Shown here in pieces: positions 19,901 to 26,792 of a stretch of DNA of 64,000 nt. A model generated the notes under the pieces. The model did no database searches, was not told where the DNA came from, and worked only from the letters and a program-made list of their open reading frames with translations. The DNA is taken from contig NZ_JHWD01000012.1 of assembly GCF_000622225.1 (NCBI RefSeq), positions 6,639 through 70,638 of the forward strand. Reading direction: 5' to 3'. Made by a program: the position numbers and the translations under genes. Every line of letters begins with the position of its first letter. The first letter of the stretch is position 1. Origin of the DNA: Roseomonas mucosa ATCC BAA-692 (GTDB lineage Bacteria > Pseudomonadota > Alphaproteobacteria > Acetobacterales > Acetobacteraceae).

Positions 19901-20495
19901 AGAGCGCCATGACGGCGAAGGGCAGGCCGGGTGGAGCCGGAACCAGGATGCCCACCCGCCGGTCCAGCAGGTCGGTGACCTCGACCTGCCCGTCGCGCGC
20001 CACGCGCACCAGGGCCTGGCGCCAGCTCTCCGGGACAGGATCGGCCGGGGTGGCGGCGGACAGCGCCTCGATGTCGCGGCCCCGGGCATTGTAGAAGCGT
20101 AGGCTGCCCATCCGCGCCAGGGTCCGGGCCGGCGGGGTGGCACGCAGGGCCGTGAGGACAGAAGGGGCGTCCGGGACATTGGCCGGAGACGCTGCCGGCG
20201 GCAGCGCGGCGGAGGCCAGCAGTTCGCGCAGCCGCACCTCGCCCAGCGCGAAGACCTGGTCCGGCACCACCGAAAGCGCGCAGACGCTGGTGACCAGGTT
20301 GGAGGCCGTGCGCCGCATGTCGCGGTTGTGCAGGCTGGCCATGGCCCAGACGGCATAGAGCGCGAAGGGCAGCACCGTGCAGGCCACCACCAGAAGCAGG
20401 TGGTGGCGCATGCCATGGAGCCGGCGCCCGGTCGGGCGCGGTATCCGTGGCCCCCGCCCAGCCCGGGGGTCTTCGGTGGGCGCTTCAGGTGACAT
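16947..20495 (-). CDS. Hybrid sensor histidine kinase with three PAS domains and a receiver
   Basis: This is a membrane sensor of about 1180 residues. A hydrophobic segment (LLLVVACTVLPFALYAVWAM) near residue 40 and another (AAGVALLLLAGSLLL) near 310 flank a periplasmic domain of about 250 residues. Three PAS/PAC units follow, each ending in a PAC-like stretch (VGLLEDVTEAR, IGVLRDITDR, LGSSTGIDEI). The H-box GGVAHDVNNVLQAV lies near 810 and the HATPase region shows NLTANARDAM, DHGMGM and GEGTGLGLAM. The C-terminus is a receiver domain (LLVDDEP, phospho-acceptor in LLVTDFAMPGG, lysine in LLLHKP). No separate response regulator is adjacent, so an output partner elsewhere is implied. Start choice is uncertain: ATGs at 20570, 20525 and 20495 all lack a good Shine-Dalgarno. 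Confidence 0.88.
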   Translation of the reverse strand: MSPEAPTEDPRAGRGPRIPRPTGRRLHGMRHHLLLVVACTVLPFALYAVWAMASLHNRDMRRTASNLVTSVCALSVVPDQVFALGEVRLRELLASAALPPAASPANVPDAPSVLTALRATPPARTLARMGSLRFYNARGRDIEALSAATPADPVPESWRQALVRVARDGQVEVTDLLDRRVGILVPAPPGLPFAVMALWLAPETLSGALRQRLMQEDWTATLMDRHGVVVARTRGGEEMVGRPAPPEIVAGLARAPEGVLPYVRNQEGVMAIMAWSRLSTEGYSLALSMPRASFYQRMLRDYLPAAGVALLLLAGSLLLTLRITRRIRDALGLLADQGRSGAVLALPTGIREIAEVSAALSVAAVEREAVTAALRAQEARYRALVEASSELVWIADPAGRLLPEGAEAWARLTGLPVERLRRSGWFEALHPDDRSVADALWHASLASRRPYVGEWRIRRALPADAGKVEAGGKQRLYGWFSVRAVPLIEAGGRVREWVGLLEDVTEARAASRALTESETRLRLAVEGDGLGTWDLDLRKQEGALSPVAAQLLGVTAREGRILAADWMTATHPEDRDRIGAAWQGMSREGDTFAVDFRPLRPARDGGEVWLEGRARVLRNEDGRAVRLIGVLRDITDRIRAAEALRESEARFRTMAEVMPQIIWTCQPDGRFDYLNSRWYEFTGQEPDRIDKGTLRRVLHPEDYEHCLGLWRHCLETGGDFGIEARFLGADGAYHWFLVRALAQRDASGRILRWLGSSTGIDEIVAAREDRARQAARLEQLVAERTAALTESERRLAQAQKMEALGRLAGGVAHDVNNVLQAVLGGARLMALRAEEPESVRRLARLVSEQAERGGAVTRRLLSFARQGELRAEPQDVGLLLTGLREVLLHTLGGRVSIALAVDPALPPVLADRAQLETVLVNLTANARDAMPDGGVIRLSAEALELPGTAGASPALKPGRYLCLRVADHGMGMAPEVLNRVTEPFFTTKPVGEGTGLGLAMARGFAEQSGGALEIDSRLGQGTVISLWLPQAEGRVEQDGAARPATPDAACRILLVDDEPLVRDVLAETLSDAGHSLVCAEGPAEALRHLRDGERPDLLVTDFAMPGGMTGLDLLRAVRDILPGLPALLVTGYAESDTVAGVAQALEGGPLLLLHKPVSGAMLLEAVAQARVGMEPAPEQGTR

Positions 20496-20654
20496 GGAAC
20501 CGGATGGCCCGCTGAGGGGCCTCATGGAACCGCATTTCGCGGCCTGCCGAAAGCATTCCGGCTGCCGCACGCCCTTGCCCGGGGGCGGCCGGGCGGCGGG
20601 GCAGGCGCGGGACGGCCCGGCAACGGGGCCGCCACCGCCCCGCGAAGGCGTGCG

Positions 20655-21275
20655 TCAGGCGAGGCCGAGGGCACGGTAGAGCCATTGCGACGGCGGCCAG
20701 GCGGCGGCGACCTCCCCCCGCCAGACCAGCAGGGCCGCCACCACGGCGAGCAGGAGGAGGACCGAGAGCGTCCAGGCCAGGGTCAGGCTGGGACCGCGCT
20801 CCGGCCGCGCGACGGGCGGAGCAGCGCGCGGCGGGACCACGATCCCCTCGCGCGGCGGGCGTTCCCGTGTTTCCGCCGGGGGAAAACCGTGTTCCCGTTC
20901 CACCGGATGGGAGAGCGGCTCCTTCGGGGTCGTGGCGTGGTCCGCCTCCAGGGCCATGGCGGGCAGATCCGGGGCAGGCGCCTCGGCAGCGTGGATCGAT
21001 CCGTCGCCGGCCTGCTCCTCCAGCAGCCCGCCGCCTTCAGGCCGAGCCTCCGCGGGTCCGGCCACAACGGCCGTGTCCGGATCGCCCGCCTCCGTCGGAA
21101 GCTGCCCGGCCGGAGGCTCGGCCAGGGGGTCTTCCTCCGGCGAGACGGCCCGGCCCTGCTCCGGCAAGGGGATCCAGCCCCGGCCGCAACGGGCGCAGCG
21201 CACCGTACGTCCGGGCGACAGCATCGCCTCCGGCACCTCGTAGGCCGCCTCGCAGCCGGGACAAACGATACGCAT
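20655..21275 (-). CDS. MJ0042-type zinc-ribbon membrane protein
   Basis: The first 40 residues form a zinc ribbon of the MJ0042 type: MRIVCPGCEAAYEVPEAML, then VRCARCGRGW, with two CxxC pairs. A proline/glutamate-rich linker of about 110 residues follows, and one transmembrane helix (AWTLSVLLLLAVVAALLVW) lies near the C-terminus. Proteins of this design are common in alphaproteobacteria next to ftsE/ftsX and have no settled function. It is divergent from ftsE, with the two starts separated by about 30-60 nt, so the two genes may share a control region. Confidence 0.75.
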   Translation of the reverse strand: MRIVCPGCEAAYEVPEAMLSPGRTVRCARCGRGWIPLPEQGRAVSPEEDPLAEPPAGQLPTEAGDPDTAVVAGPAEARPEGGGLLEEQAGDGSIHAAEAPAPDLPAMALEADHATTPKEPLSHPVEREHGFPPAETRERPPREGIVVPPRAAPPVARPERGPSLTLAWTLSVLLLLAVVAALLVWRGEVAAAWPPSQWLYRALGLA

Positions 21276-21334
21276 GCGAACTCCCTCGGAGCGATCCTAG
21301 CCTCATGCGGGCACGCGTGGCACACCCTGCCCCC

Positions 21335-22120
21335 ATGGTGCGCTTCAGTGATGCGACCCTCCGCTACCCGGACCCGAATGGAGGAACCGGAAAGGAGGCC
21401 CTGCATGGTCTGCGTTTCTTTCTGCCCGCGGGCTCCTTCACCTGGCTGACCGGCGAATCGGGGGCGGGAAAGACGACCCTCCTCCGCCTCATGCAATGCG
21501 GGCTGCGCCCCAGCGAGGGGGAGGTCGAGATCCTGGGCGTGCGACTGTCGCGTGCCCGCCGCACCGCCCTGCCCGCCCTGCGGCGCCGAATCGGCTCGGT
21601 CTTCCAGGACTACCGGCTGCTCCCCTATCTGAGCGCCTTCGACAACGTGGCCCTGCCGCTGCGGCTGGCCGGTCGTTCCGAATCCTCGCTGCGGGCCGAT
21701 GTGACCGAGATTCTGCGCTGGGTCGGGCTCGGCCACCGGACGGATTCGCTGCCGCAGCAGCTTTCCGGCGGCGAGCAGCAGCGCGTGGCCATCGCCCGGG
21801 CGGTGGTGGCGCGGCCGGAGCTGCTGGTGGCCGACGAGCCGACCGGCAATCTCGACCCGCGCCAGGCACACCGCACCCTGGCCCTGCTGAACGAGATGAA
21901 CCGCCTGGGCACCACCGTGGTGGTGGCGACCCATTCCCAGGAGTTGGTGGAGGCTTTCCCAGCCCCGGTGATGACCCTCTCGCGCGGGCGGCTGGTGCAT
22001 TTCACCGGCCACGATCAGGGCGAGCTGGACGCCTACGACGCCTGGACCGAGCAGCTGGAGCCGGGTTCGGACCCGGAGGACGACGAATTCGATGAGGATG
22101 GGGAGGCCCCGCATGGCTGA
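21335..22120 (+). CDS. ftsE: Cell division ATP-binding protein FtsE
   Basis: FtsE is the ABC ATPase that works with FtsX to activate septal peptidoglycan hydrolases. It shows Walker [17 protein letters not shown]-loop VFQDYRLLPYLSAFDNVALP, signature LSGGEQQRVAIARA and Walker B LLVADEPTGNLD. At about 261 residues it is longer than the usual 220-230 because of an acidic C-terminal tail (PEDDEFDEDGE). I chose ATG 21335 (MVRFSDATLRYP) because it matches the family start; ATG 21305 in the same frame is possible. The stop overlaps ftsX by 8 nt. Confidence 0.92.
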   Translation: MVRFSDATLRYPDPNGGTGKEALHGLRFFLPAGSFTWLTGESGAGKTTLLRLMQCGLRPSEGEVEILGVRLSRARRTALPALRRRIGSVFQDYRLLPYLSAFDNVALPLRLAGRSESSLRADVTEILRWVGLGHRTDSLPQQLSGGEQQRVAIARAVVARPELLVADEPTGNLDPRQAHRTLALLNEMNRLGTTVVVATHSQELVEAFPAPVMTLSRGRLVHFTGHDQGELDAYDAWTEQLEPGSDPEDDEFDEDGEAPHG

Positions 22121-23075
22121 GCGCCGGCGCTCCCGCGATCCGCTCGGCCTGCGCCGGGCGCTGTCGGGCAAGCTGCTGCCCGGGCTGGTGGCGGCCATGG
22201 CGCTGCTCGCTGCCCTGGCCCTCGCGGGGGCGCATGGCGCCGCGGCGCTGGCCGAGCGCTGGCAATACGGCGCCGCGGCGGCGGTGACCGCGCAGGTGCC
22301 CGATCCGACGCCGGAACGCATGGCGGCGGCGCTGTCGGTGCTCCGCGCCTCGCCCGAGGTCGCCTCGGCGGAAACAGTGGACCCGGAGCGGATGGCGGCG
22401 CTGCTGCGACCCTGGCTGGGCCAGTCCTCCGCCGCTTCCTTTCCGCTGGCCTTGCCAGGAGTGATCGAGGTGCATCTGCGCGACCCCTGGGGCGACGGGG
22501 ATGGCGATCCCGAGGCGCTGGCCGGGCTGCTGGCCCAGAAGGTGCCCCGGGCCGAGCTGGAATCGCACGGCATCTGGGTCGCCCGCCTCGCCGCCCTGGC
22601 CCGCAGCGTGGAGGGTATGGCCTTTGCCGTGCTGGCGCTGGTGGCCGGGGTCTCGGCGGCGGTGGTCGCGGTGGCGACGCGGGCGGGTCTGGCGGCGAGG
22701 CGGGAGGCGATCGGCATCCTGCACGACCTGGGCGCCACGCATGGCGCCATCGCGGGGCGCTTCGCGGCGCGCGTTGCCGGGCTGGCCGCGAGCGGAGCGC
22801 TGCTGGGGACGGTGCTCGCCGCCCCGGCCCTGATGGCGCTGGCCCGGCTCGCCCCCCCCTTCATGAGCGGGGGCGGCGTCGGCGGCCCACGGGGCGCCGT
22901 TCCGGGTGCGGCTGCGCCGATGACCGGCCTTCCCTGGGGCGGGCTCCCCTGGGGCGGGCTCCCCTGGGGCAGCCTGCCCTGGACCGGGTTGCTGATCCTG
23001 CCCTTCGCCGCCGCCCTGATCGGATGGCTGACCGCCCAGGCCACCGTGCGCCGGTGGCTGCGCCGCCTGCCGTGA
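22113..23075 (+). CDS. ftsX: Cell division protein FtsX, with an LPWGG repeat insert
   Basis: FtsX is the four-helix permease-like partner of FtsE. The ATG at 22113 has GGGGAGG 6 nt upstream, inside the ftsE end. The 320-residue protein has a first membrane segment (LVAAMALLAALALAGAHGAA), a periplasmic domain of about 120 residues, and then three further segments in the FtsX C-terminal domain, with RREAIGILHDLGATHGAIAG between them. Before the last membrane segment it carries four copies of a five-residue unit (LPWGG-type), which I do not know from other FtsX proteins. Divergence from well-studied FtsX is otherwise normal for this class. Confidence 0.85.
   Translation: MAERRRSRDPLGLRRALSGKLLPGLVAAMALLAALALAGAHGAAALAERWQYGAAAAVTAQVPDPTPERMAAALSVLRASPEVASAETVDPERMAALLRPWLGQSSAASFPLALPGVIEVHLRDPWGDGDGDPEALAGLLAQKVPRAELESHGIWVARLAALARSVEGMAFAVLALVAGVSAAVVAVATRAGLAARREAIGILHDLGATHGAIAGRFAARVAGLAASGALLGTVLAAPALMALARLAPPFMSGGGVGGPRGAVPGAAAPMTGLPWGGLPWGGLPWGSLPWTGLLILPFAAALIGWLTAQATVRRWLRRLP
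22929..22988 (+). repeat. Four in-frame copies of a 15-bp unit inside ftsX
   Basis: Units at 22929, 22944, 22959 and 22974 each encode LPWG plus one residue (LPWGG, LPWGG, LPWGS, LPWTG). The middle copies are nearly identical at DNA level (CTCCCCTGGGGCGGG), which points to recent slippage expansion. Being a multiple of three, copy-number change would keep the frame. Confidence 0.9.
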
Positions 23076-23106
23076 CCGCGGCGTCCGGGCCGGGCCGGTC
23101 TCCGCG

Positions 23107-23793
23107 GTGGCGAGCCCCCCTGACGAAGCCGTGCCGCCCGGTGCCCGCCGGAACGGCACCGTGAACCTGCCGCCGCGCCTGAAGGCCCTCACGCCGACCC
23201 TGCGCCGCGCCTTCACCGGGCGCCGGCTGCTGCGGCGGGGCTTCTTCGCCCTGCTCCTCGCCGCCACGCTGGCCACCGGGGCGGGCTATGCCTGGTTCCT
23301 GGATGCCGCCTCGGTGCCGTCCCCGTCCCGGCTGCCGGAGGGGACGGGAATCGCGGTGCTGACCGGCGGCCCCGACAGGGTCGAGACCGGGCTGCGCCTG
23401 GCGGCTGCCGATCCCGGCGCGCCGCTGATCATCTCGGGCGTCGGGCAGAACACGGATATCGCCGCCCTCGCGCACGAGGTCAGCGTGGAACCCTGGCCCT
23501 ACCTGGACCGGATCACCCTGGGGCATGCGGCCCGCAGCACGCGCGGCAATGCGCGGGAGATCGCCGCCTGGGCGCGGCAGCACGGAATCGGGACGCTGGC
23601 GGTGGTCACCGCGGGCTTCCACATGCCCCGTGCCCTGTTGGAGATGCGGCGGGAGTTGCCGGAGGCCCGGTTGATCCCGTATCCCGTCGCTCCCGCCCGT
23701 GCCCGGCCCCCGGCCATGCTGCGGGAGTACCTGAAGTTCGCCGGCGCCCTCGCCGGCCTTTCCGCCTATGGCCGCTCGGAGCCGGACCCTTGA
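23107..23793 (+). CDS. YdcF/ElyC-family (DUF218) membrane protein
   Basis: DUF218 proteins of the YdcF/SanA/ElyC type are linked to envelope and lipid-carrier functions, without a firmly assigned reaction in most cases. The 228-residue protein has one N-terminal membrane anchor (GFFALLLAATLATGAGYAWF) and then the domain motifs: AVLTGGPDRVETGLRLA, LIISGVGQNTD, ARSTRGNAREIAAWA and VTAGFHMPRALLEMR. The GTG at 23107 is used; a GTG at 23161 is an alternative. It follows ftsX by 31 nt and overlaps plsC by 4 nt, so the four genes probably form one transcript. Confidence 0.82.
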   Translation: MASPPDEAVPPGARRNGTVNLPPRLKALTPTLRRAFTGRRLLRRGFFALLLAATLATGAGYAWFLDAASVPSPSRLPEGTGIAVLTGGPDRVETGLRLAAADPGAPLIISGVGQNTDIAALAHEVSVEPWPYLDRITLGHAARSTRGNAREIAAWARQHGIGTLAVVTAGFHMPRALLEMRRELPEARLIPYPVAPARARPPAMLREYLKFAGALAGLSAYGRSEPDP

Positions 23794-24509
23794 TCGCCTT
23801 GCGCTCCGCGCTGTTCAACGCGCTCTTCCTCTTCTCGATGGCCGTCTTCCCCTGGATCGGCCTGATGCTGCCCCGGCGCATGACGCGGCCCTTCGTGCGG
23901 GGCTGGACGCGCTGGGTGCTGTGCTGGATGGCGGCGATCTGCGGCATGCGGGTGCGGGTGACGGGGCTGGAGAACATTCCCGCCGGCCCCTGCATCGTGG
24001 CCTCCAAGCACCAGTCGGCCTTCGACACCTTCGTCTGGCTGACCCTGCTGCCCCACCCGGTCTATGTCATGAAGCAGGAGCTGCTCCGCCTGCCGGGCTG
24101 GGGGGCGCTGGCGCGGCGCTTCGGCGCGGTGGGGGTGGACCGCGCCGGCGGCGCCGCGGCGCTGAAGTCCATGGTGCGACAGTCGCGCGAATTCGCCGAG
24201 CGGGACAGGGCACAGCTGGTGATCTTCCCGGAGGGAACCCGGACCGCACCGGGCGAGCGTGTGCCCTGGCAGCCGGGCGTGGCGGCGCTGGCCTCCGCCA
24301 CCGGCCTGCCGGTGGTGCCGGCGGCCACGGATAGCGGTCGCTTCTGGGGACGCCGCTCCTTTGCCAAGCGGCCGGGCACCATCACCCTGGCGATCCTCCC
24401 CGCCCTGCCGCCCGGCCTGCCCCGTGCCGAGCTGATGCGGCGGCTGGAGGATGAGGTGGAAACCGCCTCCGCTGCGATGCTACAGGGTTCCCCGCTCCCA
24501 GGACCCTGA
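23790..24509 (+). CDS. plsC: 1-acyl-sn-glycerol-3-phosphate acyltransferase
   Basis: PlsC adds the second acyl chain to lysophosphatidic acid at the inner membrane. The 239-residue protein has an N-terminal hydrophobic stretch, the catalytic HX4D box in ASKHQSAFDT near residue 75, VYVMKQELL, the substrate motif FPEGTRTAPGE near 145 and a VPAATDSGRFW segment. It starts with TTG in a TTGA overlap with the ydcF stop. It is the last gene before an unusual AT-rich gap. Confidence 0.93.
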   Translation: MIALRSALFNALFLFSMAVFPWIGLMLPRRMTRPFVRGWTRWVLCWMAAICGMRVRVTGLENIPAGPCIVASKHQSAFDTFVWLTLLPHPVYVMKQELLRLPGWGALARRFGAVGVDRAGGAAALKSMVRQSREFAERDRAQLVIFPEGTRTAPGERVPWQPGVAALASATGLPVVPAATDSGRFWGRRSFAKRPGTITLAILPALPPGLPRAELMRRLEDEVETASAAMLQGSPLPGP

Positions 24510-24530
24510 CGAGGGCTGTCAACAAGCATC

Positions 24531-24764
24531 TGTGGATAAATTGGTGGAATAGCTGCGGGGCGATCCTGCCACGCGGCGCCATCACCACGCGTCAAGGGCT
24601 TGCCAAACCTCGGTTTTGGTGCATCGGCCGTTGGCCGCCCTTTGTTCTTATTCATTTGTTTTCAGCTTATTAGACCCGAGTTTGCGCTATCCCCAGCCCT
24701 CTGTGGGCAAGGGAGCGCAAACCAGCCTGGCGCTGGGGACGACTCCGCCCCTCCCTGTGGACAA
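24531..24764. other. AT-rich gap with DnaA-box-like 9-mers (origin-like)
   Basis: The 288-nt space between plsC and chaC holds TGTGGATAA at 24531-24539, which is the exact complement of the consensus DnaA box. It also holds TGTGGACAA at 24756-24764 (one change) and TGTGGGCAA at 24702-24710 (two changes). Between the outer boxes, 24639-24675 is strikingly AT-rich for this genome (TTTGTTCTTATTCATTTG and on). Box cluster plus an unwinding-like stretch resembles a replication origin. The usual alphaproteobacterial oriC neighbours (hemE, dnaA, parAB) are not in the window, so this remains a candidate only. Confidence 0.4.
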
Positions 24765-24797
24765 CTCTGCGGAAAGCTGCGCCGCGGCTGGGTTTTT

Positions 24798-25472
24798 TCA
24801 GCCCCGGCTTTTCCGGTCCGGCTTTTCCCCAGCCCGGTTGTCGCCAGAGGCAGCGCCAACCGGGGGCAGCAGGTCTGCCAGCCTTTCCAGTGCCGCATCC
24901 CGCACTCCCAGGGCCCGGAGCTGCGACACGGTGTTGAGCAGGTAGTCGCGGTTGCTGCCCATTGCTCCGATCCCGAGGCCAATGGCACGCGCCGCCTCAT
25001 CGGGACCCAGCCCGGCGCAATAGGTGTCTGACCGGCGGTCCACGACATAGGCCACCGCGCGCACGTCGCGTCCTTCGTCCAGCAGCCGAACCTTCAGGCG
25101 CATCTGGTGGTAGGAGCCTCCGGACATCTCCCGTTCGTGGAGATAGCCCAGGACCTCCGCCGCCCGACTCCGGGCGACGCGCAGCGCCACGCCCCGGCAG
25201 GCGCCGCCACGGTCGAGGCCCAGCACCAGGCCCGGGCGCTCCGGCGTGCCGCGATAGCGTGTGGAGCGGATGCAGAAGCGGCGGTGATAGCCCCGCAGCA
25301 GGGCCGGGTGCGCCCCCTCCACCGCGAAGCCCGGTTTCCAGATCAGGGAGCCATAGGCGAAGACGTAGAGCGAGCCATCCGCGTCCAGCAACGCCTCGTC
25401 CAGGACGGGGGACGTCTCGGTTTCCGGTGGGTTTCGGGTGCCTTCGGGGGCTGCGGAGGGGTCAGGGGTCAT
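24798..25472 (-). CDS. chaC: Glutathione-specific gamma-glutamylcyclotransferase (ChaC family)
   Basis: ChaC proteins cleave glutathione to 5-oxoproline and Cys-Gly. The protein carries the nucleotide-fold motif VFAYGSLIWKPGF near residue 37, GYHRRFCIRSTRYRGTPERP, an LGLDRGGACRGVALRV stretch and YLHEREMSGG. At about 224 residues it is in the family range. ATG 25472 is chosen by family length; an open extension reaches 25544. Its start codon shares the palindrome CATG with the divergent gene at 25471, leaving no room for separate promoters if both starts are right. A 5-oxoproline-type hydantoinase pair lies 17 kb away, but a link is speculative. Confidence 0.88.
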   Translation of the reverse strand: MTPDPSAAPEGTRNPPETETSPVLDEALLDADGSLYVFAYGSLIWKPGFAVEGAHPALLRGYHRRFCIRSTRYRGTPERPGLVLGLDRGGACRGVALRVARSRAAEVLGYLHEREMSGGSYHQMRLKVRLLDEGRDVRAVAYVVDRRSDTYCAGLGPDEAARAIGLGIGAMGSNRDYLLNTVSQLRALGVRDAALERLADLLPPVGAASGDNRAGEKPDRKSRG

Positions 25473-26766
25473 GCGATCGGCCGGGGGGCGCGCTATAGCG
25501 GGTGGCGTGGATACCGAGAAGAACGGCGCGCACGCGCCAGGCACATGGCAGGCCTCCCAGGCAGGTCGGGATGCCCCCGCCCGGAATGCCCCTGCACGGA
25601 CGGCCGATGGTCAGGGCACCGGAGGCGGCGAGGTCGTCCAGGCCCCTCCAGGGCGCCGTGCCGCCCGGCGCCGCTGGCTGCGGCCCGCGCCGCTGCTGCT
25701 GGGGCTGACCGTGCTGCTCGCCGGGCTGGCCGCCGCCCATGCCATGCTCTGGCACTGGATGGGTGGGCGGCTGGAGGAAGGCTTCACCGCCTGGGCGCAG
25801 AGCCGCCGCGCGCAGGGCTGGCGGGTGGAATACGGCACGCCGCAGCGGGGGGGATGGCCTTTCTCCGCTACGCTGCGCCTGCCGGATTTCCGGCTGAGTG
25901 GGGGCGATGCCACGCTGCCGGGCGGGATCGACTGGCGCGCACCGGCACTGGACCTGCGGGTCGTGCTGCCGCGCCTGGACGAGCTGCGCATCGAGCCCAA
26001 GGGGCCGCAGAGGCTGCGCCTGGGCGCGCTGGAGCTGCCCTTCGCGGCGGACCGGCTGACCGGGCTGTTGCCGTTGCAGGCGGATGTGCTGCCGCGCGGC
26101 GGCGAGTTCCGGGCCGACCGCCTGCGCCTGGGCCTTCCCGGCACCGCCGCGGATGGCGGACCGGGCGGGCTGGAGATCCGCCGGCTGGAGGTCACGCTGG
26201 ACACGCGCAGCAGCGCCACGGAGGGCGAGAGCGCCATCGCCCTTTCGGTCCAGAGCCAGGGCATCACCCTCCCCAGCCTGTCGCAGGGGCGGAGCTGGCC
26301 CCTGGGCCCGAGGATCGAAACGGCGGGGCTGACGGCGTCCCTGACCGGCCCCCTGCCCGTCGGCCGCGTCCCGACCCGGCGGGCCGAGATCTGGCGGGAT
26401 GCCGGCGGCGTGCTGGAACTGCGCGACGTGACCCTGCGCTGGGGCCCGACGGCGGCTTCCGCCGCGGCGACGCTGGCGCTGGACGAGGCGCTGCAGCCGA
26501 TGGGGGCCGGCACGGTACGCCTGGTGGGCGCGCAGGAGGCCCTGTCGATGCTGGGCGCCGGCGGCGTGATCGACGCCCGCACGGCCGAGACCGCATCCCG
26601 CATGGCGGCGCTTCTCGCCCGGCCCGGCGGCGAGGGCGAGCCGCCGCAGATCGAGCTGCCCCTCACGCTGCAGGACCGCCGGCTTTCGCTGGCGCGGCTG
26701 CCTGTCCTGCGGTTGCCGGAACTGGTCTGGCCGGTGCCGCCCGGCCGCCGCGACAGCGAGGAGTAG
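25471..26766 (+). CDS. DUF2125 protein with an N-terminal membrane anchor
   Basis: This is a protein of about 430 residues with a disordered, glycine/alanine-rich first 70 residues and one membrane segment (LLLGLTVLLAGLAAAHAML) near residue 85. A long beta-rich region with alternating hydrophobic residues follows, typical of DUF2125, a family of alphaproteobacterial envelope proteins of unknown role. Motifs include GWRVEYGTPQRGGWPFSATL and LPDFRLSGGDATLPGGIDWR, which match the family opening. ATG 25471 has GGAGG 10 nt upstream; GTG 25507 is an alternative that would leave space for a divergent promoter. Confidence 0.75.
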   Translation: MRSAGGRAIAGGVDTEKNGAHAPGTWQASQAGRDAPARNAPARTADGQGTGGGEVVQAPPGRRAARRRWLRPAPLLLGLTVLLAGLAAAHAMLWHWMGGRLEEGFTAWAQSRRAQGWRVEYGTPQRGGWPFSATLRLPDFRLSGGDATLPGGIDWRAPALDLRVVLPRLDELRIEPKGPQRLRLGALELPFAADRLTGLLPLQADVLPRGGEFRADRLRLGLPGTAADGGPGGLEIRRLEVTLDTRSSATEGESAIALSVQSQGITLPSLSQGRSWPLGPRIETAGLTASLTGPLPVGRVPTRRAEIWRDAGGVLELRDVTLRWGPTAASAAATLALDEALQPMGAGTVRLVGAQEALSMLGAGGVIDARTAETASRMAALLARPGGEGEPPQIELPLTLQDRRLSLARLPVLRLPELVWPVPPGRRDSEE

Positions 26767-26792
26767 CGCCGCGCCGGCCGGCTGCCTCCCCC

